DNA of 64,000 nt, from NCBI GenBank assembly GCA_020055645.1, contig CM034547.1, positions 70,838,884 to 70,902,883 on the forward strand. The letters are read 5' to 3'. The notes below the pieces were generated by a model that was not told the DNA's origin, did no database searches, and worked only from the letters and a program-made list of their open reading frames with translations. Position 1 is the stretch's first letter, and every line of letters begins with the position of its first letter. The DNA comes from Tomocerus qinae. Taxonomy: Eukaryota > Arthropoda > Collembola > Entomobryomorpha > Tomoceridae. Positions 38,706 to 49,670 of the stretch are shown piece after piece. A program made the position numbers and the translations under genes.

Positions 38706-41127
38706 TACTAGTAGCCCAGCATGAGTGACTCGATTTCGAAAAATAGGCATCCAGCACAGCATATTCATGTGTATTGGTTTATTTCGAAATACTTTTAACC
38801 CGTCGCGGGCTTATTGTTATGCGTTTGCGCATTGCAACAAAAAGCCGCAAAGTCCAAGAGACATGGATACATCTCTATATATAATCGCAGACTTGATAAA
38901 TTTACCTGTCTATATATATATATATGTACGTGTGGTAGGGAGAACCTAGGGAACCTGCATATATTACGTAAAGCAAAACCCCCTCCAACATGTGTAACGC
39001 AAGTGCTGACTGCAACACTTTTGGGTATCCCCTCCTCCCGTCAACTGCACACGGAATATATGCAGGCTCCTTAAAAGCAAAAAAAGTAAAATGCGCAAGC
39101 CCAATTCCTCTAAACCAACGAAATGAGTCGTTTCATATTATTGTTATAACATCTAAATAATAATAGTTTACATAAGAAGGTTGAATGGTGACTGGGGATC
39201 GAATGGAAATGATTAGCGAAAGGGAACATTTCGTAATGATCGTAATGTGCGTATTAAATAGCATTTCAAAACTTCTAACCCAAATTGGTTCTGCTATAAT
39301 ATCGAAAAACTTATTCAACATTTTTTAATAGAGCTAGGTTTACTTTTTACTACCCTCTTAATTCCTTTGTGCCAGTTGGGATATCTTTTTGTAGAATTAA
39401 ATAACAGCACTGGGTAATTAACTATTCTTTAAAAATATTTATTCGTAAGTTGTACTCATGGGATTTGAACGTTTTTCCAAAATCCTATATAGAGGGGATC
39501 TTATTTTTTCGATTTTAAAAGTTTTGGTAACTTTTTGGGAGTTTTTTTTTCGGAAATAATCTTTCATTGTTCCCTGTATTTGATGCTAATATCTACAGTT
39601 ATTATTTTGGTGTAGGGAATTCCTTTTTATCAGGAAGTTGGGGCTGCAGCTAATTTTTCCAACCACTGTAGAAAATAAAGGTGTATTAATTTAAATGTAC
39701 TTTGTATTTACAAAGTTAACAACCTAATGGGATGTTTTCGAAATTGTTTTTATTACTGTGATGGGTGGCCTGCTGAATTTCTCTTGAGTGCTAGATTTGC
39801 CCCCTTAGCTGGGTTCACTAGTAGAACATAAGAATAAATATTTTTATTATATACTGATATATGTATATGTATGTACGTGTGGTAGGGAGAACCTAGGGAA
39901 CCTGCATATATTACGTAACGCAAAACCCCCTCCCACCTGTGTAACGCAAGTGCTGACTGCAACACTTATGGGTATCTCCTCCTCCCATCAACTGCACACG
40001 TAATATATACAGGCTCTTTAAAAGCAAAATTTGCGAGCCCAATTCCTTTAAACCACCGAAATGAGTCGTTTGCATTTTTATTACAACATCTAAATAATAA
40101 TAGAAATTTATATAAGAAGGTTGAATGGTGACTGGGGATCGAATGGAAATGATTAGCGAAAGGGAACATTTCGTAATGATCGTAATGTGCGTATTAAATA
40201 GCATTTCAAAACTTCTAACCCAAATTGGTTCTGCTAAAATATCGAAAAACTTATTCAACATTTTGTAATAGAGCTGGGTTTACTTTTTACTACCCTCTTA
40301 ATTCCTTTGTGCCAGTTGGGATATCTTTTTGTAGAATTAAATAACAGTACTGGGAGCCACTAATTTATTCTTAAAAAATATTTATTGCAAGTTGTGCTCA
40401 TGGGATTTGTACGTTTTTCCAAAATCCTATATAGAGGGGATCTTAATTTTTCGATTTTAAAAAGGAGCTTTTTGGTAACTTTGTTGGAGTTTTTTTCGAA
40501 AATAGTCTTTCATTGTTCCCTGTATTTGATGCTACGATCTACAGTTATTATTTTGGTGTAGGAAATTCCTTTTTATCAGGAAGTTGGGGCTGCAGCTAAT
40601 TTTTCCAACCAGTGCACATAGTAGTATTGAATAGGGGCTGTGCGGACAGTTAAATCTGAGAGGCTATCTGGCGGGGCTTTAGCTTAACCATGCAATCCCC
40701 TACTTAGATATTTCCAATCGGTTTTTGACGGTGCCTGGTTCAAGCTGGAGCTATGATATATACATCAGTAGAATTGTCTTGCTCTAATTAACAATATATG
40801 TAAGTTACAAGGAGCGACTCCCAGAGATGCTCCCGTTATAGCCATTTGAAATTCGAAATTTAACATTAGTAAGGTACCTACTTTCAGAGCTCAACCCCTT
40901 CTGCCTTCTAAGCTCTTTCTACCTCGTCCAAAACGTTATATGAGAGCTGCAGAGTGTGCAGTGTAGAAAATAAAAGTGTATTAATTTAAATGTACTATGT
41001 ATTTACGAAGTTAACATAACAATCTAACATAATAGGATGTTTTCGAAATTATTTCTATTACTGCGATGGGTGGCCTGCTGAATTTTTCTTGAGTGCTAGA
41101 TTTGCCCCTTAGCTGGGTTCACTAGTA
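38706..41127. repeat. Tandem duplication of a ~900-bp repeat with an insertion in copy 2
   Basis: Copy 1 spans about 38924-39823 and copy 2 about 39872-41127. Both start ATGTACGTGTGGTAGGGAGA and end GCTGGGTTCACTAGTA, with high similarity between. Copy 2 holds an extra segment of about 350 bp (40610-40962) where copy 1 reads straight through. The left boundary TACTAGTAGCCCAGC at 38706 is roughly inverted to the right ends, suggesting a mobile unit. Open frames here are repeat-derived. Confidence 0.75.
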
Positions 41128-41139
41128 TGAAATATTCTC

Positions 41140-41420
41140 ATTTGTATAGGATTACCTTTTCTGTCTGTCCGTCTGGAAATCTCTGTACACGACAACTTTA
41201 GTTTCAGCTACGCCCTTCCAATTTTCAGAGTGCACTCTTTATGAAAACACTGAGTTCGTATAATCGGTTCCACCCCCGACGGGGGAAGTTCAAAAACTAA
41301 TAATTGAGATAACTTCAATTCACCTTAGAATGCAGTCTCGTTCTAAAGCTAATAGCTCTTTGACTCTTCTATACAGGTGAATCTATACACAGAGGTCAAG
41401 TGTGAAACTCTTACCCTGTT
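41140..41420. repeat. Dispersed repeat shared with 55.4 kb
   Basis: GGATTACC, CTGTCTGTCCGTCTGGAA, a GTACACGACAACTTT block, GCTACGCCCTTCCAATTTTC and a downstream CGGTTCCACC occur in the same order at about 55437-55735. Confidence 0.6.
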
Positions 41421-42492
41421 AAACTTCGTTTTACAGTTTTACTCAAAGTATAGAGAATATAAATCTACAATCGTATATAGTCTTTTTTTGCTTTAGCCGC
41501 TCCCTCCGACATTGTCACATCCAAAAGGCTGTATTTACGACTTAGCGTGCCTACATAATGTTGTACTAAATATTCGGTCCGTCATATTTTAAGGTTGATG
41601 AAATATATTTTCCATCCTGCTTATTTTCATTTCCTCGTCTCTTTCGCTTCTGTTGGACTTTCACCGGAGAAATGTCAGGTTGTACTCTGCCCATAAATCA
41701 AACCAAGCTTTATTTTCAAGTAGCTCGAAAATATCGAAACATGATGCACTGTTCTCTTGACTTAAGCATAAAATACGACTTAGATGTAATTACAATGCAC
41801 AGCACAGTGATTCTCAAACTCTGACGGAATAATAAATATGGAAAATGTTTTAAAATGAATCCTGCCTGATGTTTCCTCTCCATCTGTATTTTCTATGTGA
41901 CTCCCAAATTAAATAAATCCTTTTTTATTAGTATTTGCTGTTTTCGTAAACAATATATTATAATGTAGTAAGGAGGGGAAATGAAATAATAACTTTTTTC
42001 AATTTGTTTACAGAATAGAAGGAAAATGTCCAAATCAAGCTGACGAGAGAAAATCCAAATGTTCCTGAATCCTTCTCTGACTCACTCATAGGATGTGGGC
42101 CCAAAAGTCAGTTTCGACCAATCACTATTGTTTCCGAAGCTTCGGATTTGCAGATTAGCCGTGAGTTAAGGTTGGGTTAATGATATGGATTAATATGACT
42201 TTTTTCTAGTGAGCCTAGTCCTTTGAATTTTTTGAAAGAAGGAAGTACTTTTCGATTTTTGAAAATTAAAAATTGTCCAACGGGCACTTCTTAGAGGTAG
42301 AAAGTGGGTTTGAGTGGCATACACATCTCCCTCCTAGAGACTTATTTTTCTATGTACTACCCACTTTCACCTTCTGAATTCAAAACTTTTCCTTGACTAA
42401 ACAGCTTTGACATACTTTTTTTTATAAAATCTTAGAGAGAAGTCAGCTGACATAATCTTCAATAGGGAATAAGGGACCACTTTCTCTACTCA

Positions 42493-42498
42493 TATAAA
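42493..42498 (+). promoter_or_regulatory. Candidate TATA box of the Ras-like gene
   Basis: TATAAA 58 bp upstream of the first ATG (42556). Initiation about 30 bp downstream would give a short 5' UTR of roughly 30 nt. Confidence 0.4.
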
Positions 42499-42555
42499 CC
42501 TGGTTCAAGTCTGTGTTACATTTAAAGTCGGGAGAGATTGAAGAAATCTGATTGC

Positions 42556-45325
42556 ATGATGGGAGACTTCGAAAGGATTCGGTTGGTGACGCTGGGAGGA
42601 GCTCGGGTAGGGAAAAGTGCGATTGTGAAGCGTTTTTTGTTCAATTCCTTCATGGACAAGTACAAACCGACGGTGGAGGACTTGTACAACAAGGAATACG
42701 ACTTCGGCTCCATCACACTCAAACTGGACATCCTGGACACTGCGGGGGATTTGCAGTTCCCGGCCATGCGACGCCTGTCCATCGCCACTGCTCACGCATT
42801 CCTCCTCGTCTACTCCATTGACGAGTACTCCAGTTTCGATGTCGTCAAGGCCTGTTTCCAGGAGATACAGGAACAAAGAGCCGACTTTGAAGACATCCCC
42901 ATCGTCATCGCAGGAAATAAAATTGACGTGGGCATCGTCAACATTCAGGTTGAATTCGACGAAGTCTCCGAGTGGATATCCTCCAATCTACCCAGACTCA
43001 GGTGAAAACGCTTTACCAACTTTCTCTCCCCGCATTCCACAACTCCCTCCTTACTAATCTAACCACACGGTCAACTCTCGGCAAATCTTAATGATATAAA
43101 TTATATAATAATACATAAACACGCAATAAATAGAAATTCCTTTGGTGGCAAATACTGGTATCGTACTCCTTGCTGTCACTTAGCAGTCAGTAGCATTCTT
43201 TACAGAAGTTCATTTACCAAAGGCTTGGAAAATCAAACCGGACATAGTCAAATATTTCCAGGTTATCACAAAACAATTCTAGAAAAGAGACTAAGAGACT
43301 CGTAGGAGATATTCTGATGAAAGTTGGGAGAAGGTATGGCAGGGAAAAGGAAGTTCAGTAAGTACCTTTTTAATGTATTTATAGTTCCCAATTCCCAGTT
43401 CAGCATTTATCAAAGAACGAAAACAATCAAATTAGTTCATGCGGGATAATAAACAGGAAGTAGCGTCCTGTGCAGAGCTACCGAGCTCGTTTTATTTGGT
43501 TTGAAAAGACAGACATTTCATGGAATTTGCTGCTGAAATATTAATTTTGACAATGCTCTAAATTATCATAATAAATGGATGGGTGAGGGAAGGTGTCAAA
43601 AGGGCAAAGCTATTTTAGTACAGTTAAAGACATTGGGGACAGGAAGGAGACATGCATGACATGAATAGCGAGTCAAAGAGAAAGTCTAGAGAGACCACTT
43701 TCTCCCAATAATAAGGAACTTCCTCCTCAAAATGGAGACACAGACACAAGTGCTCCTTTATATGCTTTTATCGCTCACCGTCGACTGCTCTACTTATACT
43801 ACTAAACATTCTAAGTGTACAGGGTGGCCAAACACAAAGTTATCATGCGCTTGCAATGAGATTTCACTTTTGTAGCCTAAACTCCACGAGACATTATTTC
43901 ACATGGTGAAAGTCTTATTGATAGTGAAAATGTTAAGTATTAAGGGTAGGTTAGTAGGTTACTTCTTCGGTTACCATTCCTATGAATAATTTACTACGGA
44001 AATCAGCAAAATAAATGCACATCACCAAGTTTTGCATCTTGGGTAGTATAATAGTTACCCTCTCCTGCGCAGTAAAGATTGATAACATAGTTACCGAAAT
44101 TTTACATGTAAAATCCTATTTTCCAAATTCGAGAGTTGAAAAAAATGTCAAAAAAGATGGAATGATTATCTGTCGAACTTGAAGCAGCTTTTTTCAGTTG
44201 CCAATCTCAAAATCAAATAAAATAATAAATATTAATGTATTTTTTCTACTGTAAATAAATTTCATAATATATTAAAGAATGAAGTTCATAGTGCCCCATC
44301 CTGTAGTTGTACTACATACATTGCCTTACAACAGTATCACTAACGCACGAGTTGTTGAGCATAATGCCGATGGATAAATCGAAGTGATGTTCGTCGTGTG
44401 TGTATTGCTTCTACTTTTACGGCACCCTGACTCTCAGACATTTGCATTTTTATTGAATTCCTTGATCGGAATTCCAAAGTTGGTTCATTCAAATCTTGGC
44501 CTTATTTCTCCGTGCATAACGAGATGAAATGTCAAACAGAATTATTATACTCCTTCAAATACTGTCTACTAAACGGAATCTCCCTGACTTTCAATTGGCC
44601 TCTCCAACAACTGTCTCAGAAATACCTATTATTGCAATCTGCAACGTACACTTCCTCCCAATATTACAGCCCCTCCTCCCTCTTCAATAGGCTTCGCACT
44701 TGAAATAAATAAATAGGGAAAAGTTCCAATGGTCATCTCATTGTTATGGTCAAGTCATCTCATTTTCAAAGCTCAGCCTTTGTTTAGGAGTTGGAGAGCT
44801 AAGACTGCTTTCACATAATCACTAATCATACATCTACACAAAAACGACTTTTTAATATCTGAATGATTGTTTGTGTGTAGAGGGAGAATAATGGAATGCT
44901 CTGCCAAGGAGGACAAAAACATCCGGGAACTGTTCCGGACGTTTCTGCAGCTGTCCAAGATCCCGATCGAGAGTGACGAGAGTAAATTGAAGCGTCGTTC
45001 GAGTGCGCACGCCGTGTCCAAGTCGAAGAACCGGTCGCTGTCTTCGTCGCGGACTCCGCCGCAGCCGTCCTCTCCCTCCTTCATGACGACCACCTTCAGC
45101 GCTGCGGCGGGCGGGAGTGGCGGGAAGGGTTCGGGCTACTCCACGCCCACGACCAAGAACCCCGCCAGTCCCCTCTCCCACGCCCAGTTCCTCAGCGAGG
45201 AGAGCGCCTTCAGTCGGAACAAACCCAGAAGCCGCAGCCTCATCCGTCGCTGCAGCAAGAAAGTCAAGAAACAAGTTCAAGACGCTTCCGGTGGACCCGC
45301 CCCTGGCGACTGCCAAATCTCCTAA
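42556..45325 (+). CDS. Ras-like small GTPase, RASD (Dexras1/Rhes)-like, two exons
   Basis: A membrane-associated signalling GTPase by family. Exon 1 is 42556-43001, exon 2 is 44881-45325; the GT-AG intron is 1879 bp with matching phase, giving 296 aa. Motifs: P-loop GGARVGKS (14-21), switch I Thr39 in KPTVED, DTAG (61-64), FPAMRRLSI just after it (typical of the RASD group), NKID (121-124) and CSAK (155-158). The tail from about 185 is Ser/Pro-rich and basic, with RRCSKKVKK before a C-terminal CQIS, a CAAX prenylation box. The residue at the Ras Gln61 position is Asp65, and the Gly12 position is Ala16, so intrinsic GTP hydrolysis should be weak. Two ATGs at 42556 and 42559 are both possible starts. 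Exon 2 is GC-rich. RASD is the best fit, but another divergent Ras branch is possible. Confidence 0.9.
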
Positions 45326-47271
45326 GACCCTCTGGCTCCGCCCTCGACTTGCATAACTATTATATCATCACCCTCAATACTAAACTTCTATTATCACTCT
45401 CCACCTAGACCTCACACATTCTGTCTTACAGTGTGTATTCAAAATCCGCGTGTCTCAACCCTAGATGACATAAAGGTGCAGGGGTAATTCATACTACGAG
45501 GAAATCTAAAAAGTGCAGGTAACGGGGAGAGAATTTACTCTAAGGAAATACAGCAACTGAAGGCAAACGGTATAAAAATTACGAATGTTTTGGCAAACTA
45601 TATCCTAAAATACTGGTCATAGAACGACAACTACTTATACTACTTAAATTCACACTTTCACAGAAATTAGTTTAGAGTATGTATTCTTCATTTTTATCTC
45701 TGGTTGCGACATATATTCCATCATCAACATTAATAATTGGTAAAACAATTGCAAGAAATAAAATGGACAAAAACTAGCCCGGTTTCAAAATTTCTAGATT
45801 TTTCTAATTCACAAACTTTGTTTTGAAAAGGGAGTTTACTTACACCTATTCTTATAGATAGATAGGTTAGGTAGTACATTTATTGCTTTCATCAGACTCT
45901 TCAAGCATCTCACTACATACATAATCGTAGACTTTTGTTACGTATCACCTCTCGTCAGGCAAATATTCAGAAGGGGCGGAGTGTTCTCCCTCCTTCTGCA
46001 GCCTTGGGTTTTGTATGCATTCGAAAAGGTCTGTTTTAAACACGTATTTTCAATACACACTGTAAGATTCTTCCTTAGGTAGAGTCCCCTCAGTTCTATC
46101 TGGACTAAATCACTTACATCGTCACATCTCCAATATCAGCAATTAAAATTCTATTATACATACTTAAAAAACTACTTGTTACCTACACTTAGGATAGATC
46201 AAAATGATAGAGATAGGGAGTCAGCTGTCAGCTCCCATCATCTTGAAGTATTAAAAATCATTCATTGGTGTGATGGTGCCATTTAAACAATAACATATTT
46301 AAAATCCGCACAAAATGCTGACGAGAAAATTGATGATAAACTATTTGCTGTGTTACAAAATTATTAACTGTTGATTGAGATTTAAATAAAGATATTATTT
46401 ATTAGTAGTGGAATTAATATAATACGATTAATAATATATAATAATAATACGAAATACGATTAACTAGTGGACAGGACGCCTTTCTGTACTAATTTATAAT
46501 CAATGTTATTTCTTCACTTCGTATTGTAATTGATCCCCTATTAAGTTCCCACCAGTTGTGACGACATTATTATACTGTCCAGCTCGACTTAATTCGCCCC
46601 TTGGAGTTTTTTACTCCAACAATGTAACATTTTTTATACTGATAACTAAACCCTGGAGTCATATCGCAGAACCAAAATAACCCAAGATAATCCGGTTAAA
46701 ACTAATCCAAAGTTTAATTTATTCTCCAAAAAACTGAATAAAAGCGGTTTATCATAAGAAAAGATAATCGTTCGGGACGAAAAAATAGCTGCATTCATGT
46801 TGTTGATTATTTTGCTTTATGGATTTATATCCTTAATGAATGAGTAAAAATGAGTGAGAAATGAGTAACGGATTTTCAAATGAAAATTTATTTATTTCTA
46901 CTTTCTCGCGTTGCAGCGGGTGCTAGATTTAGTCTCAAAAATAGTCCGATTAAAACTAAAATAATCCTCGATGACGTAGATTTTATTTTAGCTAATTAAA
47001 ATTACGTAATTTTAAAACTCTTCAAATAATCCATTTCAATCCTTAGCGTGAATATTACACAATGGCAAATTATGTTGCAGCTCTAATTCTGTATAATGTA
47101 ACGGAATCCGCAAGAGGTAGCTCTAAAAACAATTTTTCAATACGTCATTTTTAATATCGAAAACAAACTTTAAAATATTATGCATGAAGACTATATATAG
47201 AACTGTATGGGACATGACTGTTTTGACAAATGTCTATATCCTATTCCTTCAAGCAAGGCAATATTTGAATA
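45326..47271. other. Intergenic downstream of the Ras-like gene
   Basis: AT-rich, no coding support. It contains the 3' UTR of the Ras-like gene; no AATAAA is obvious within the first 300 bp after the stop. An AATCGTAGACTTTTG fragment near 45923 belongs to the dispersed repeat also seen at 12396 and 38654. Confidence 0.45.
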
Positions 47272-47539
47272 CCGTAAATATCGATATAGTTCCGCCTACT
47301 GAAATAATTCCGCGTTTACTTAGCTTTTTAGGCCGTTCTAGCAAATAATTCCGCGTATCGAAATAATTCCGCGTACCTTTATCTGCGTATTCATGTTAGT
47401 GAAGGTAAAAGGCAAATTTAATTATAAGATAAAATAAATAAGTGCATATGTACTAAGGAATTAAAAACATTGAATTGAGCGAAAGTTTCTCAGAGTACAG
47501 CATAATGGTAGTTTAGTTGCAGTCTGCATTCACTCTGAA

Positions 47540-47943
47540 ATGGCAGAAGCAGAGGAAGAACGAGTATTTTTGACTCCAAAAAGTCCATCTTCCTATGTGT
47601 CAAGAAATTTGGCTTTTAAGATAAGGGCTATTAAATTATGTGACGAAAGCTCGATGACTAAGGTCAGCTAACAGTTAAATGTTCATCGGAAAACTCTAAG
47701 TGAATGGAAACGGAAAAGACTGGAGTTTGAAACTTTAGCTGAAGATGGTAACAGTTTATAATAATAAACTTATATTAAATTTATATTTGAAAATGTCATT
47801 TCTATATCATTTTGTGGAGGATATTTGTATGCACAAAAGCAAGTTAGAGAAAAATACTAAAAGGAGGAGGACGAAAATTAAAAATTCCTGCAATGGAAGA
47901 AACTTTACATGAATGGATGACATATAAATCCATTTATTATTAA
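47540..47943 (+). pseudogene. Broken CENP-B-like N-terminal region of pogo transposase
   Basis: From the ATG at 47540 the frame shows a first helix-turn-helix (NLAFKIRAIKLCDESSMTKV, then a stop at 47669-47671, then LNVHRKTLSEWKRKRL). After a GT-donor-like GATGGTAACA and an intron-like AT-rich gap, a second block reads GGGRKLKIPAMEETLHEWM, the typical CENP-B/Tc5 HTH junction, but in a shifted frame. One nonsense codon and at least one frameshift make it inactive, and the DDD/DDE catalytic domain is absent. It served as the landing site of the DIRS-like element 80 bp further on. Confidence 0.8.
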
Positions 47944-48096
47944 ACTTTTTTTCATTTATAACTTTTGCATTGAAAATTAAATAAAAATTGACTACGAAAA
48001 ATAATTCCGCGTATCGAAATAATTTATAGATTAAGTGAGACTTACCTTGGTAAGTTGATACTTGATCGTAATTATACGATCTACCTGGAGTTCTAA

Positions 48097-48248
48097 ATGT
48101 TACCGGTTAACGTATGTAGTTGAGCGCAACTACCGAGAAGCCATCGTACGGTTTAAAGACAAACGTTTTCCTGTCGACCCCTACACTATCTCTAGCATAC
48201 CCATATCTCTACTCATATATCACCCTAGCATCACCCAATACTATCAGT
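48097..48248 (+). repeat. DIRS left inverted terminal repeat
   Basis: 152 bp, the reverse complement of 53144-53295 with no difference that I can find. Outside it the left end has a further 72 bp (48025-48096) that the right end lacks. Confidence 0.9.
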
Positions 48249-48303
48249 GCGTTTAAAGAAAGAGAAAACGAGTTGTGGCCAACAATGGGGGAGGGTTGGT
48301 GGG

Positions 48304-48438
48304 CCGGTAACATTTAGAACTCCAGGTAGATCGTATAATTACGATCAAGTATCAACTTACCAAGGTAAGTCTCACTTAATCTATAAATTATACTTCACTA
48401 CCTTACGTTCTCATGTTACCGGTTAACGTATGTAGTTG
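48304..48438. repeat. DIRS internal complementary region (ICR)
   Basis: Two abutting halves. 48304-48385 is the reverse complement of the left end 48025-48106 (82 bp), and 48390-48438 is the reverse complement of the right end 53270-53318 (49 bp). Between them sits AATT (48386-48389). The ICR thus spells the complement of the right and left termini joined through AATT, as needed to template circle closure in DIRS models. It lies 3' of the recombinase gene, the usual place. Confidence 0.92.
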
Positions 48439-48580
48439 TTTAAAGAAAAAACCACAACGAGTTGACTAAGTACACAATCTCAATAGATACACATACATTT
48501 ATGTATACACAAAGAATATCATTTATTCGTACATTTTAGGTATCGAATTCAAAATTTAGCATTAATTAAAACAATAGTAT

Positions 48581-48690
48581 TCTAAAATATTACAATGTAA
48601 GTTAATTTAAAACAGAATTAAAAAATACATGTCTATCTAAAATATTACAATGAAAGTTAATTTAAAATAGAATTAACAAATACATGTCTA
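48581..48690. repeat. 55-bp tandem duplication at the end of the recombinase frame
   Basis: Units 48581-48635 and 48636-48690, each starting TCTAAAATATTACAATG and differing at a few bases. The recombinase stop codon (48657-48659) lies inside the second unit, so the duplication has supplied or altered the last codons and 3' UTR. Confidence 0.85.
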
Positions 48691-49670
48691 TTGTCAATTT
48701 TTCGGTTATAGAACCGGGCAAAACACTGAGAATTTGTTGACCAGCCTGCTCTAGAGAATATAATGTCAATAGGAACACCGGTGCTTAAAGCTTTAGATGT
48801 TGAAGCGTGGCGGAAACTATGCCCTGAGAATCGACTTATATCAATATTTGCCATAGAAAGTGCAACTTTCAACCATCGGCTTATTGTTTGCGTGGTAACA
48901 GAGCGATGGGGCTTGCAAAGAGATATTAATAGACCATTTCCACTTCTAATTAGCAATGTTCTTTTTAGATATTCAGTCAAGGTTCTAACAACACAGATTT
49001 TAGGATTGTAATGGTAGGGTGGAAGATGTAAACATGGCTGTATTTTTCCTAATGCTGATGTTTTCAGTTGACCAGGGACAAATATCTCAACGGATCCGTC
49101 ATTTAGGTATGAAATATTTGAAACGATAATAGATTGTATAGTTTGAGCTCTTTGACCAGAACAAAGAGCTAATAAAGATACTAATTTTATAGATAAATCA
49201 AAAAGCGACAACTCTGAATTTTTGTTCCATGTAGTAAAAAGATTCAGTACATCTTGGGCGTCCCAGATGCTATCATATTTTGCTCTTGGAGGTCGTAATT
49301 TTGAAATTGCTTTCATATATCTGATTGTGATTGGATGTTGCCCAAATATCTGGTTGTCAAACTTACAAGAAAATAGAATTGAAGAAAGAGCTGACCTTGC
49401 TGTGTTGATTGCCCTATAGCCAAGTTTTTGTAAATATAGGTTATGTAGATACGCTAAAGCTTGTCCCAAAGTAGGATCTTCAGGATTATAAGAATTTTTC
49501 CAACAGAAAATTAACCACCGTTTTACATAACATTTATATTGTGTCAACGTTGCTGGTGAATAAGAAGACAATAAAATATCGATTATTTCTTTTGAAAGTC
49601 CAATATGGGAGAATCCTTTTCTGATAAGATTGCAGCAACTAGTTTCAAGGTCTGATGCATTGGATGAGGT
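48657..49670 (-). CDS. DIRS tyrosine recombinase (YR)
   Basis: Site-specific recombinase expected to integrate the circular DNA copy. The N-terminal SAM-like domain shows LSSYSPATLTQYKCYVKRW. The catalytic residues are present: Arg in CSGQRAQTI, H-x-x-R in SGHSFRHASTS, and Tyr in FARFYNRK near the C-terminus. The frame is open from 49670 after a TAG, with the family-like GFSHIGLSKEIIDILLSS upstream of any usual start, and has no ATG in its first part. It overlaps the preceding frame by 88 nt in another phase, so expression probably needs frameshifting, reinitiation or splicing. Length (about 337 codons) fits DIRS recombinases. It appears intact. Confidence 0.92.
   Translation of the reverse strand, partial: TSSNASDLETSCCNLIRKGFSHIGLSKEIIDILLSSYSPATLTQYKCYVKRWLIFCWKNSYNPEDPTLGQALAYLHNLYLQKLGYRAINTARSALSSILFSCKFDNQIFGQHPITIRYMKAISKLRPPRAKYDSIWDAQDVLNLFTTWNKNSELSLFDLSIKLVSLLALCSGQRAQTIQSIIVSNISYLNDGSVEIFVPGQLKTSALGKIQPCLHLPPYHYNPKICVVRTLTEYLKRTLLIRSGNGLLISLCKPHRSVTTQTISRWLKVALSMANIDISRFSGHSFRHASTSKALSTGVPIDIIFSRAGWSTNSQCFARFYNRKIDNRHVFVNSILN

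Noticed and set aside
43120..43225. tRNA-like sequence with GGTAAAT/ATTTGCC stem and CCA on the minus strand
   Set aside because: The acceptor ends pair, but the T-stem does not and the B box is poor; at best a decayed tRNA-derived repeat.
44852..45316. Long minus-strand frame over exon 2 of the Ras-like gene
   Set aside because: Antisense shadow of GC-rich coding sequence; the sense frame carries the SAK motif and CAAX box.
48120..48317. Open frame beginning at 48120, repeated near 53272
   Set aside because: Both copies lie in the DIRS inverted terminal repeats; identity reflects the repeat, not a gene.
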